DNA from: DATKAS01 sp963733765
Lineage (GTDB): Bacteria; Actinomycetota; Acidimicrobiia; Acidimicrobiales; DATKAS01
Direction of reading: 5' to 3'
Assembly (NCBI GenBank): GCA_963733765.1
Contig: CAVTEI010000003.1
Location: 1,612,001 to 1,676,000 of the forward strand
Length of the DNA: 64,000 bases
In this document: positions 7,217 to 16,620 of the stretch, piece after piece
Numbering within the stretch: the stretch's first letter is position 1
How the letters are laid out: each line of letters starts with the position of its first letter
Position numbers and translations under genes: made by a program
Notes under the pieces: generated by a model
The model's input: the letters and a program-made list of their open reading frames with translations, nothing else
Told to the model about the DNA's origin: nothing
Database searches by the model: none

Positions 7217-9190
7217 ATGAGCGATGGCGCTGGTCTTGGCCTCGTCGAGCGCGCAGGTGACGCGGCAGCCCGGGGAGAGTGGAAGCAGGCATTCGATCTC
7301 CTCATGGAGGCGGACGCGGACGGCCTGCTGACCCCCGCCGAGCTGCCGGTGCTCGGCGAGGTCGCCTACGCAGCCGGCCATCTCGACGTGACCATCGAGG
7401 CGTGGGAGCGCGCCTACGCCGCATGCCTGCAGGCCGGTGACCAGGTCGCGGCGGGCGGCGCGCCGTTCGTGTCGCGATGCACCTGCTCTTCGACACCGCG
7501 CTCATGGCGCCCGTGCATGGCTGGTTGGCACGAGCGAGCGGCTGCTCGAAGGTCAGGGCGAGACGCCGGCCACGCGTGGCCGCGGTCGTCCGCACCTACG
7601 AGCGGATGCTGACCGGTGACCTGCCCGACGCTCGGCAGGGGCGCGGCGCGCCATCGAGGTGGGCTCGAAGTGCGACCCGGCGGCGTGCGCCATCGGACGG
7701 GTGGCAGAGGCTCGGCTGCTCATCCTGGACGGCGACGTCGAGCAGGGTCTGGCGCTGCTCGACGAGGCCGGGGTGGCGAACGTCTCCGGGGACCTCGATC
7801 CGCTCTCGACGGGGGTCGTCTACTGCGAGCTCGTGTGCGCCCTGCAGGGCCTCGCGCAGTACGACGTGGCCGAGGAGTGGACCGAGGCGATGGAACGGTG
7901 GTGCGAGACGAATGCCATCGGGAGCCTGCGCGGTCGCTGCCGAGTCCACCGCGCCGAGATCCTCAGGCTGCGGGGATCGTGCGACGAGGCGGAGAGTCAG
8001 GCGCTCATGGCCTGCGAGGAACTGCGCCCTACCTGCGACGCGAGCTCGGGTGGCCGCTGAACGAGCTCGGACGGATCCGACTGCACAAGGGAGACATCGC
8101 GGGCGCGGAGGAGGCCCTCCTGGCGGCTCATCGCGCCGGGTGGGATCCCCAACCGGGTCTCGCGCTGGTGCATCTGGCCCAAGGCGACGTGGCCACCGCG
8201 GCTGCCGCCATCCGAGATGCCCTCGAGCGTCCGTTGCGGGTGCCCTCGAAGGAGCGACCACCAACACCGAGCTCAGCGCGCGCCGCTGCTCGAGGCGCAG
8301 GTCGAGATCGAGATCGCGGCCGGCGACGTCGACCGGGCTCGATCGGCCGCCGACGAGCTGGAGCTCGTCGCCGCCCGATTCGAGAGCAAGGCGCTGGTCG
8401 CCGGCGCCGCCCTCGCCCGAGGAAGGGTGCGGCTCGCCGACGGCGACGCTGCGGGCGCGGAACGGTCCCTGTCCGAAGCGGTGCGACTCTGGAACGAGGT
8501 CGGCGCGCCGTACGAGGCGGCGCACGCACGCATGGGCCTCGCCGAGGCCCACCGCGCCAGCGGCAGCGAGCACTCGTGCCGTCCTGGAGCACCAAGCGGC
8601 CCGCACGATCCTCGAAGGGATCGAAGCTGCGACGTCGGCGGCCCTCCAGCTCACGTCGAGCACCCGAATCGCCCGACGAGCTGCCGGTGGCGAGCGCCAA
8701 GGACTTTCGTCGCGAGGGTGACTACTGGACGGTGACCTTCGAGGGACACACCGTCCGCGTGCGCGACCTCAAGGGCATGCGCTACCTCGCACGACTTCTC
8801 GCCGATCCGGGCCGGGAGTTCCACTGCTGACTCGTCGCAGTCCGAGACGCGGTCGGGGTCGACGGCGACCAGATGGCGAGCTGCCGCGCTCGGCGTTCGG
8901 CACGCGGGCGAGATCCTCGACGTGCGCCTAAGGACGCCTACCGCCGAAGGCTGGCCGGGATCGACGACACATCACCAGTCGATGATCGGGTGACGCCGAG
9001 CGGGCGGCGCAGGTTGACGCCGAACGCGACTTCCTGATCCGCGACCTCGCATGCCGGTGGACTGGCGGTCGTGATCCGCCGCGACGGTCCGAGGGCGCTC
9101 GAGCGGAGTGACCCGCGGTCCGCAAGACGACGACACGGACGCTGAGCACCAGCCCCGAAGTCGCCGGGATCTCGATCGCCCATCCGCACT
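7217..9190 (+). pseudogene. Decayed TPR-type signalling/regulatory protein gene
   Basis: A single ancestral gene can be followed through at least six frame changes. It begins with ATG 7217 behind GGGAGG (MSDGAGLGLVERAG), then helical repeats at about 7477-7605, 7659-8020, 8020-8270 and 8217-8570 (for example LEAQVEIEIAAGDVDRARSA). A conserved C-terminal motif follows at about 8680-8826 (YWTVTFEGHTVRVRDLKG, then RYLARLLADPGREFH). Beyond that only scraps remain. Proteins with this C-terminal motif are usually long TPR proteins linked to cyclase or LuxR-type sensors; this family assignment is from memory. The damage far exceeds that of other genes here, so I treat it as true decay. Confidence 0.7.
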
Positions 9191-9255
9191 GAGCGACTCG
9201 CCTGTCGCTGATCCTCGTTAGTGCATGTGCTGGTCGAGCAGCACTGCCTCCCGGA

Positions 9256-11971
9256 TCAGACGCGCGCCGGGTCCGCGGCGTCGGGGTCGATGTCGTAGTG
9301 CGCGATGGCGTCCCTGACCACTTCGGGCTTGACGTCGCCTGTCGCAGCGAGCGCGGACAGCACCGCCACAACGACATGCGGTGCGTCCACCTCGAAGTAG
9401 CGGCGGAGCGCGTCGCGGGTATCGGAGCGGCCCACGCCGTCGGTGCCGAGCGGAACGAACGGACGAGCGACGAACCGCGCGATCTGCTCCGGCACCGCCT
9501 TCATGAAGTCCGTCACGGCAACGATCGGACCTTCCGCGTCGGCGAGGAGCTGGGCGGCGAGGGGGAGGCGAGGGGGCTCTGATGGGTGTAGGCGGCTCCA
9601 ACGTTCGGTGCTGAGCGCTTCCTCGCGCAGGGCCTTGTACGAGGTTGCCGACCACAGCTCGACGCCGACGTCCCACTCGTTGGCGAGCTCGTCGGCCGCG
9701 GCGCGGGCCGCGCCGTGCGCCGATCCGGAGAACAGGACCGTGGCCCGCGTGGTGGGGCCTTCGGGTGCGTCGGCCCACTTGTAGAGGCCGGCCATGATGC
9801 CCGCCTCCACGTCGGTCGGCATGGGCGGCATCGGATAGTTCTCGTTGTAGAGGGTGAGGTAGTAGAAGACGTCCTCTGGTTGAGGCCCGTACATGCGTTT
9901 CAGCCCGTGCTTGACGACCGTTGCCATCTCGTACGCGAACGCCGGGTCGTACGCCTGACATGCGGGCACGGTCGACGCCAACACCAGGCTGTGCCCATCC
10001 TGGTGCTGGAGGCCTTCTCCGAGCAGCGTCGTGCGGCCTGCCGTCGCGCCGAGCAGAAAGCCGCGTGTGCGTGCGTCGGCGGCCTGCCAGATGAGATCGC
10101 CCACACGCTGGAAGCCGAACATCGAATAGAAGATGTAGAAGGGCACCATGGGAACGCCGCGGTGCGCGTAGCTCGTGCCCGCGGCGATGAAGCTCGACAT
10201 CGCGCCCGCCTCGGTGATGCCTTCCTCGAGGATCTGGCCGTCTTGCGATTCCGTGTACGAGAGCAACAGCTCGGCGTCGACCGGCTCGTACCGTTGCCCC
10301 TGTGACGCGTAGATCTTGAGCTCTCGGAACAATGCGTCCATACCGAACGTGCGAGCCTCGTCCGGGATGATCGGCACGACCCGGGCGCCAAAGCGCTCGT
10401 CGCGCGTGAGGTTGCGCACGAGCCGCGTGAACGCCATCGTCGTCGAGACCGACTGGTTGCCGGAGCCGGCCGCGACCTCGGTGAACGCAGTGTCGGCGGG
10501 CAGCTCGAGTGGGCGGCGGGCCCGGACCACGCGACGGGGGATCGCGCCCTCGAGCACGCGGCGCCGCTCGGCCATGTACTGGTACTCGATCGACTCAGGC
10601 GGGGGCCGGTAGTACGGCGGGTCGTCGCCCTCCATCGCGCTCTCGGGGATCTCGGCGTGGAGGTAGAGCCGGTCTCGCATGCTCCGCAGCTGCTCGTTCG
10701 TCATCTTCTTGATCCCGTGGGTCGCGTTGCGACCCTCGACGTTTGGCCCGAGCGTCCAGCCCTTGATCGTCTTGGCCAGGATGACGGTGGGGGCACCGGA
10801 GCCCTCGTTCTCGACGGCGGCCTTGTAAGCGGCATAGAGCTTGCGGTAGTCGTGGCCGCCGCGGGGAAGCAGCCGCAGCTCGTCATCGGACAAATGCTCG
10901 ACGAGCCGGCGCAGGCGAGGGTCGGGACCGAAGAAGTGCTCGCGGATGTAGCTGCCAGTCTCAACCGTGTAGCGCTGGAACTCTCCGTCGACAGTCGTGT
11001 TCATCTTGTTGAGCAGCACTCCGTCGACGTCACGCGGCAAGGAGCGCGTCCCACTTCGACCCCCAGATCACCTTGATGACGTTCCAGCCCGCGCCGCGGA
11101 ACGTGGCCTCGAGCTCCTGGATGATCTTGCCGTTGCCGCGCACGGGGCCGTCGAGGCGCTGGAGATTGCAGTTGATGACGAAGATGAGGTTGTCGAGTCG
11201 CTCGCGCGCGGCGAGCGAGAGCGCACCGAGCGTCTCGGGTTCGTCGCACTCGCCGTCGCCGACGAAGCACCAGACGCGAGTGTTCGACGTGTCGTCGATC
11301 CGGCGGTTCAAGAGGTAGCGGTTGAACCGCGCGTGATAGATCGCGCTGATGGGGCCGAGACCCATCGACACCGTCGGGTACTCCCAGAAGTCGGGCATCA
11401 GCCGCGGGTGGGGATACGACGACAAGCCGACGCGCCCGATCTCTCGGCGGAAGTGGTCGAGATCGTCTTCGGAGAGCCGGCCTTCGAGAAACGCGCGGGC
11501 GTAGATGCCTGGCGCCGCGTGGCCCTGGATGTAGATCGCGTCGCCGGGCTGGCCGTCGTCCTTGCCGCGGAAGAAGTGATTGAACCCGACCTCGTAGAGG
11601 CTCGCGCTCGACGCGAACGTCGACAGGTGACCGCCGATGCCGTCGGCGTGCTTGTTCGCCTTGATGACCATGGCCGCGGCGTTCCACCGGATGAACGCGC
11701 GAATGCGCCGCTCGATCAGCTCGTCACCCGGGAACCACGGCTCGCGCTCGGCCGGGATCGTGTTGACGTACGGCGTGCTCACGGTGGCGGGGAAGCCGAC
11801 CTGCAGCTCGCGCGCCCGCTCGAGCAGCTTGCTGACCAGGAACCGGGCTCGGGTCTTGCCGTGCACCTCGACGACGCCGTCGAGGCTGTCGAGCCATTCC
11901 TGTGTCTCCTCAGGGTCGATGTCGGGCAGCTGGTTCACGAACCCGTCGAAGATCATGCGCCCATTCTCCAC
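9256..11971 (-). CDS. aceE: Pyruvate dehydrogenase E1 component, homodimeric (frameshifted)
   Basis: The thiamine-diphosphate E1 enzyme oxidatively decarboxylates pyruvate and passes the acetyl group to the E2 lipoyl domain. The N-terminal 313 aa (11971-11030) contain the ThDP motif around WCFVGDGECDEPE and NLIFVINCNLQRLDGPV. The remaining 594 aa (11040-9256) carry the transketolase-like pyrimidine and C-terminal domains. The two frames join at WGSKWDALLA / RDVDGVLLNKMN, a continuous stretch in AceE, where one extra G near 11034-11038 creates a TGA. The total of about 905 aa equals a normal AceE. A sequencing insertion is likely since the gene should be essential. The start may be GTG 11971 or ATG 11956, which has a GGTGGAG site. 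E2, E3 and lipoylation genes lie at 33.8-38.8 kb. Confidence 0.92.
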
Positions 11972-12000
11972 CCGCGGATGACGGTTCGGGTGCGTGATGT

Positions 12001-13071
12001 GTGAACATTCCGGGCATGCGCCCCGAACTCGTCGCCTCCTTGCGCGCGAACGGCGTCACCGACGACGAGATCGCCGCGGTGGGGGAGGGGCGGGAGCTGA
12101 TCGACCTGGCGCTCAGCATGGCGATCCTGCCCGCCCGTCGGATGTACTCCCTCGAGGAGGCCGCCGAGAAGGTCGGGGCCGATCCCGAACTGGCGGCGCG
12201 GCTGTGGCGGGGCATGGGCTTTGCCGATCCCGAGCCGGGCGAGCGGATCCTGACCGACATCGACGTGCTCGCCCTCGCCGGTGTCGTCGAACCGATCGCG
12301 GAGCCGGTCGAGGGAGAGCGGGCCGTCGAGCAGACCCGGGTCATCGCCGGAGCAATGGCCGTGGTGGCCGAGGTCTGGACGGACACGCTGACGAGGATCG
12401 CCGAGGAGATGGCCGACGCGGGAGCCAGCGCAGATGAGGTCGCGCTCAAGCTGCTCGAGACGCTGCAGCTCGAGCGGATCGGCTTCCTCATCGACTATCT
12501 CCATCGGCGGCAGCTCATCGGCGCGCTCGAGCGCCGGCTTTACTGGAGCCCCGACAGCGCGCTCTCCGATCAGGTACTCACCGTCGGGTTCGCCGACCTC
12601 ACCGGCTACACCTCCCTGACACAGCAGCTGACCGGCGACGAGCTCGATGCGCTCGTGATGCGGTTCGAGTCGCTCACTCGCGACGTCATCGCCGAATATG
12701 GCGGCCGCGTCGTGAAGACGATCGGCGACGAGGTGATGTTCCTCACCGCGAACCCGATCGCGGGTGCCGATCTCGCCCTGCGCCTCGTCGAAGCGCACGC
12801 GGAGGACGACATCCTCCCGCCCGTGCGGGTCGGCCTCGACAGCGGACCCGTGCTGTTGCGCGACGGTGACGCGTTCGGCCCCACCGTGAACCGCGCGAGC
12901 CGGATCGTCGATCTCGCGAAGGCGGGCACGGTGGTCGTGCCCTCGGGTGTGCGCGACGTGCTCGACGCCGAACCCGGCTTCCGAGTGCGCCCGCTTGGCG
13001 TGCGCCGACTGAAGGACATCGGCCGTACGTGGCTGTGGGCGGTCGGTCGGGACGTGCACTCGAGTGAGTGA
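12001..13071 (+). CDS. Class III adenylate cyclase with Rv1264-like N-terminal regulatory domain
   Basis: A 356-aa soluble cyclase that makes cAMP from ATP. The C-terminal catalytic domain (about residues 190-350) shows both metal aspartates, Asp199 in FADLTGYT and Asp243 in TIGDEVMF, and the NRASRI segment near residue 299. The all-helical N-terminal ~180 residues resemble the autoinhibitory, pH-sensing domain of mycobacterial Rv1264-type cyclases (similar length, helical, joined by a short linker through LIDYLHRRQL). The enzyme should act as a homodimer. The GTG start lies 29 bp from the divergent aceE start. The last 8 bp overlap rnhA, suggesting translational coupling. Confidence 0.88.
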   Translation: MNIPGMRPELVASLRANGVTDDEIAAVGEGRELIDLALSMAILPARRMYSLEEAAEKVGADPELAARLWRGMGFADPEPGERILTDIDVLALAGVVEPIAEPVEGERAVEQTRVIAGAMAVVAEVWTDTLTRIAEEMADAGASADEVALKLLETLQLERIGFLIDYLHRRQLIGALERRLYWSPDSALSDQVLTVGFADLTGYTSLTQQLTGDELDALVMRFESLTRDVIAEYGGRVVKTIGDEVMFLTANPIAGADLALRLVEAHAEDDILPPVRVGLDSGPVLLRDGDAFGPTVNRASRIVDLAKAGTVVVPSGVRDVLDAEPGFRVRPLGVRRLKDIGRTWLWAVGRDVHSSE

Positions 13072-13504
13072 CCTCGTCGTCTACACCGACGGCGCGTGCA
13101 TCCGAAACCCTGGGCCAGGCGGATGGGCGTGGGCGGTGGACGGTGGTCGCCCCCACGCGTCGGGCGCAGAGCCGATGACGACGAATCAGCGGATGGAGAT
13201 CATGGCGGCGGCCAAGGCGGTCGAGGCGCTTGCCGGCCCCCTCCGGGTGGTGTCTGACTCGACCTACGTCGTCAACTGCTTCCGCAAGAAGTGGTACGAG
13301 ACGTGGCACCGGAACGGCTGGAAGAACAGCCAACGCAAGCCCGTCGCGAATCGCGAGCTGTGGGAGCCGTTCATCGACGCAGTGCTCGCCCGCGGCGACG
13401 TGACGTTCGACTGGGTGAAGGGGCACTCCGACAATCCGATGAACGACCTCGTCGACGCGATGGCCGTCGAAGCTGCCCAAACCCAAACCGGCCGCACCGG
13501 CTGA
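13064..13504 (+). CDS. rnhA: Ribonuclease HI
   Basis: A 146-aa type-1 RNase H that cleaves the RNA strand of RNA:DNA hybrids. All four acidic positions are visible: Asp9 (YTDGAC), Glu45 (NQRMEI), Asp65 (VVSDSTY) and Asp131 (NDLVDAMA). The catalytic-loop histidine is in VKGHSDNP, and the basic protrusion RKKWYETWHRNGWK is present as in E. coli RNase HI. It starts with a GTG inside the end of the cyclase gene. A strong bidirectional terminator follows. Confidence 0.95.
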   Translation: MSDLVVYTDGACIRNPGPGGWAWAVDGGRPHASGAEPMTTNQRMEIMAAAKAVEALAGPLRVVSDSTYVVNCFRKKWYETWHRNGWKNSQRKPVANRELWEPFIDAVLARGDVTFDWVKGHSDNPMNDLVDAMAVEAAQTQTGRTG

Positions 13505-13575
13505 GACCCGAACTGGTTCTCTTGGCGCAGACGGGGCTCTGGCACCCGCTGGCGCCAAGAGAAGCGGCCCGGGTC
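13505..13575. terminator. Bidirectional terminator between rnhA and a CoA-transferase
   Basis: TTCTCTTGGCGC (13517-13528) is perfectly complementary to GCGCCAAGAGAA (13552-13563), and GACCCG/CGGGTC (13505-13510/13570-13575) extends the outer stem. It sits between two convergent genes. There is no T-tract, so termination would rely on the hairpin itself. Confidence 0.65.
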
Positions 13576-14776
13576 AGGCGTGGCGGGGGCCGATGGTGCC
13601 GGCGGTGCGGAGCGCGGCGATCTCGTCGTCGGTGAGGCCGAGCTCGGCGAGGATCTCGTCGGTGTGCTCGTCGAGCTTCGGGGCGTGGCGGCCGAGGGCG
13701 GCGGGTGTGCTTTCGAAGCGCATGGCGGGGAGCGGCTCGCGGACCCGGCCTATCCACGGTCGCTCGTGCTCGACGAGGCTCGCGTTGTGTACGACTTGCG
13801 GATCGAGGTGGACGTCGCCGACGGGCGTGACCGCGGCGCACGGTACGTCCTCGGCCTGAAGGAGCTTCACGAGGTCGGCGGTCGCGTACCGAGAGAACTC
13901 CTCGTCCATCAGCGGACCGAGCGCGTCCATGTGCTGCTCGCGATCGGCCATCGTGGCGAATCGGGGGTCGTCGAGCCAGCGTTCAGTGCCGAGCGCGCGG
14001 CACATCGCAGGGAACTGACGATCCGAGATCGCCATGCTCGCGAGGTGCCCGTCCTTCGTCTTGCGCACCATGTAGTTGTCGGCCATGTGCGCGCCCTGCG
14101 TCACGCCGTCGTCGAGGAACGAGTGCTGCATCATCCCGTCGGGCCAGAAGAACGCGAGGGCGGTGTCCATCATCGACAGCCGCACGTGCTGGCCGCGACC
14201 ATCGTCGGATCGCTCGCGGGCCAGCAGCGCCGCCGTGATGGCGTGCGACGCGACGTAGGCGGTGACCTTGTCGACGACGGCGTTGCGGATCAGTGCGGGC
14301 TCGCCCGTGGTCGGGTCGGCCTGCAGCGCCGCCATGCCAGACAGCGCCTGGACGACGTAGTCGTAGGTCTTCTGGTCGACATAGGGACCGGCGTCGCCGA
14401 AACCCGAGATGCTCAGGTAGACGAGGCGAGCGTTGCCGTCGCGAAGGGTCGGCTCGTCGATGCCAAGGCGCTCGACGACACCCGGGCGGAAGTTCTGGAC
14501 GAACACGTCCGCCGACGCCACAAGCGTTTTGAGCAGCTCGACCCCGCGTTCGTGCGTGAGGTCGACCGCGATCGTGCGCTTGCCGCGGTTCACGTTCGCG
14601 AACAGGGCGCCGATGCTGCCGATGCGATGCCCGAGATATCGCATGCGATCGCCACCCGCCGGATTCTCGATCTTGATGACATCAGCGCCGAGATCGGCGA
14701 GCACCATCGACGCAAGCGGACCGGCGATCATCTGCGTCGCGTCGATCACGGTGTATCCGGCAAGTGGTCCGGCCAT
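13574..14776 (-). CDS. CaiB/BaiF-type CoA-transferase
   Basis: A 400-aa family III CoA-transferase that moves CoA between acyl groups through an enzyme-bound anhydride. The catalytic aspartate is Asp169 in AVVDKVTA. Other family marks are ADLGADVIKIENPAGGD near residue 27, RGKRTIAVDL at 64-73 and FVQNFRPGV at 92-100. It typically works as an interlocked dimer. It is divergent from the hydantoinase operon with only 29 bp between starts. The donor and acceptor acids are unknown. Confidence 0.93.
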   Translation of the reverse strand: MAGPLAGYTVIDATQMIAGPLASMVLADLGADVIKIENPAGGDRMRYLGHRIGSIGALFANVNRGKRTIAVDLTHERGVELLKTLVASADVFVQNFRPGVVERLGIDEPTLRDGNARLVYLSISGFGDAGPYVDQKTYDYVVQALSGMAALQADPTTGEPALIRNAVVDKVTAYVASHAITAALLARERSDDGRGQHVRLSMMDTALAFFWPDGMMQHSFLDDGVTQGAHMADNYMVRKTKDGHLASMAISDRQFPAMCRALGTERWLDDPRFATMADREQHMDALGPLMDEEFSRYATADLVKLLQAEDVPCAAVTPVGDVHLDPQVVHNASLVEHERPWIGRVREPLPAMRFESTPAALGRHAPKLDEHTDEILAELGLTDDEIAALRTAGTIGPRHA

Positions 14777-14785
14777 CGCCCGCGG

Positions 14786-14791
14786 ACGTTA
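14786..14791 (-). promoter_or_regulatory. -10 box for the CoA-transferase
   Basis: Minus-strand TAACGT lies 9 nt before the ATG at 14776. It nearly abuts the opposing hyuA -10 box. Confidence 0.4.
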
Positions 14792-14792
14792 G

Positions 14793-14798
14793 TAGGTT
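14793..14798 (+). promoter_or_regulatory. -10 box for hyuA
   Basis: TAGGTT lies 7 nt before ATG 14806, predicting a leaderless transcript and supporting 14806 over the upstream ATG-less extension. Confidence 0.5.
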
Positions 14799-14805
14799 CG
14801 CCGCA

Positions 14806-16620
14806 ATGGGCTCCGGAGGCGGCCGCCGAGTTGGCGTCGACACGGGTGGAACGTTCACGGATGTGGTCGACGAGTCCGGCGCGCACGTGAAGGTGCTCTC
14901 GGATCGGGTCGATCCCGCGTCGGCGGTGCGACGAGGGGTAGTCGAAGTGGGCGCGGCGGTCGACGTGCTCGCACATGGCACGACTGTCGCGACGAACACG
15001 TTGCTCGAGCGGGCGGGCGGCCGCGTCGCGCTCGTCACGAACGCGGGCCTCGAGGACCTCATCGAGATCGCTCGTCAGGATCGGCCCTCGTTGTACGACC
15101 AATGGGCCGACCGCCCCGCGCCACTGGTGCCGCGCGCCTGGCGCTACGGCGTGCGGGGGCGCGTCGCCGTCGACGGCACCGAGCTCGTACCCCTCGATGT
15201 CGCCGGTCTCGCGGCGCTGGCGCCCGAGATCGAGACTGTCGCGGTGTGTCTCTTGCACTCGGACCGGTGGCCCGCACACGAGAAAGCCGTCGTCGCGGCT
15301 CTGAAGGCGTGGGGTCACGACGCGGTCGCGTCGCACGACGTGTCGCCCGAGCATCGCGAGTACGAGCGACTCGTCACCACGGTCGTCAACGCGTACGTGC
15401 GACCGGCGTGCAGTGACTACCTCGCGCGCCTAGGTGGCGTCGCGCCCGCCGTGTTCGTCATGACGTCCGCGGGGGGCCTGGTGCCGCTGGCTCGGGCGAC
15501 CGATCGTCCCGCGTCGCTGCTGCTGTCGGGGCCCGCCGCCGGGGTCAGCGCGGCAGCGGCCGTCGCGGCGGCCAACGGACATCCGAACGCAGTGAGCTTC
15601 GACATGGGAGGCACGTCGACCGACGTGTGCCTCATCGCGGGCGGAGTGCCCGCGCCCTCACCGTGGCGCGAGGTGGGCGGGTTTCCCGTGCGCATGCCGT
15701 CGCTCGACATCCACACGATCGGCGCGGGAGGAGGATCGATCGCGCGTCTCGATGCGGGTGGCGCCCTTCGGGTCGGACCGGAGTCCGCGGGCGCCGACCC
15801 GGGGCCGGCTTGTTACAGCCGGGGCGGCACCGCCGCGACGGTCACCGATGCCAACCTCGTCCTCGGCCACATCGCGGAGGGGAGCGCGCTCCCCGGCCTC
15901 GGCGCGCTCGACCTCCCCGCGGCGCGTGCCGCGCTCGAGCGCGCCGGCGTCGCAGCCGAGGGAGTCGTTGCGGTCGTCGACGCGGCAATGGCGAGCGCGG
16001 TGCGGAAGGTGACCGTCGAGCGCGGAGTCGATCCCCGCGACCTCGCGTTGATCGCGTTCGGTGGAGCCGGCCCGATGCATGCGTGCGCGCTCGCAGACGT
16101 CGTCGGCATCACCACGGTGATAGTTCCGGCCCGCGCGGGCGTCTTCTGCGCGGTCGGTCTCCTCGGCGCACCGGTGCAGCACGATGCCGTCCGTTCATGG
16201 CTCGACGCCGGCGACGCGACGTCCGCGTTGGCGGAGCTCGGTCGGGAGTCGGAGGTCGCCCTTCGTCACGAGGCCGCGCTCGCGGCGGATACCGCTGTCG
16301 ATGTGACAACGGCCCTCGACTGTCGCTACGCGGGCCAGAGCCACGAGCTCACGGTCGGTTCGATCGACGAGTTCCATGCCGAGCACGAGCGCCGAAATGG
16401 CTACGCGCGTGTCGACGCAGTCGTCGAGGTCGTCGCACTGCGCGCCACCGCGAGAGCGTCGTCGCCGGTCGACGTCGAGCGACTTCCGATCGCGTCGCGA
16501 AGCGCGGTCCGCGGCCCCGCGGTGGTGAGCGAGCCCGACTGCACGATCTGGGTGCCCGAGGGCTGGCACGGCGCGCCCGGTGCCATGGGCGCGCTCGTCC
16601 TCGAGCGGAGAGAAGCATGA
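14806..16620 (+). CDS. hyuA: Hydantoinase/oxoprolinase subunit A
   Basis: A 604-aa HyuA-type subunit of an ATP-dependent hydantoinase or 5-oxoprolinase-like enzyme. The N-terminal phosphate-binding motif GVDTGGTFTDVV is intact, and the ASKHA-like second motif is seen at SFDMGGTSTDVCLI. IHTIGAGGGSIARLD and FGGAGPMHACALADVVGI are also typical. The family hydrolyses cyclic amide bonds (hydantoins, oxoproline) or carboxylates ketones together with subunit B; the substrate here is not evident. Its stop overlaps the start of hyuB (ATGA), so the subunits are translationally coupled. Confidence 0.92.
   Translation: MGSGGGRRVGVDTGGTFTDVVDESGAHVKVLSDRVDPASAVRRGVVEVGAAVDVLAHGTTVATNTLLERAGGRVALVTNAGLEDLIEIARQDRPSLYDQWADRPAPLVPRAWRYGVRGRVAVDGTELVPLDVAGLAALAPEIETVAVCLLHSDRWPAHEKAVVAALKAWGHDAVASHDVSPEHREYERLVTTVVNAYVRPACSDYLARLGGVAPAVFVMTSAGGLVPLARATDRPASLLLSGPAAGVSAAAAVAAANGHPNAVSFDMGGTSTDVCLIAGGVPAPSPWREVGGFPVRMPSLDIHTIGAGGGSIARLDAGGALRVGPESAGADPGPACYSRGGTAATVTDANLVLGHIAEGSALPGLGALDLPAARAALERAGVAAEGVVAVVDAAMASAVRKVTVERGVDPRDLALIAFGGAGPMHACALADVVGITTVIVPARAGVFCAVGLLGAPVQHDAVRSWLDAGDATSALAELGRESEVALRHEAALAADTAVDVTTALDCRYAGQSHELTVGSIDEFHAEHERRNGYARVDAVVEVVALRATARASSPVDVERLPIASRSAVRGPAVVSEPDCTIWVPEGWHGAPGAMGALVLERREA

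Noticed and set aside
9256..11971. Programmed +1 frameshifting in aceE and other genes
   Set aside because: The breaks share no slippery sequence, no rare codon and no common stop context, and occur in unrelated genes; read insertions are simpler.
13505..13575. Strong inverted repeat as a mobile-element end or attachment site
   Set aside because: It sits between convergent genes with no transposase, integrase or target duplication; a terminator fits.
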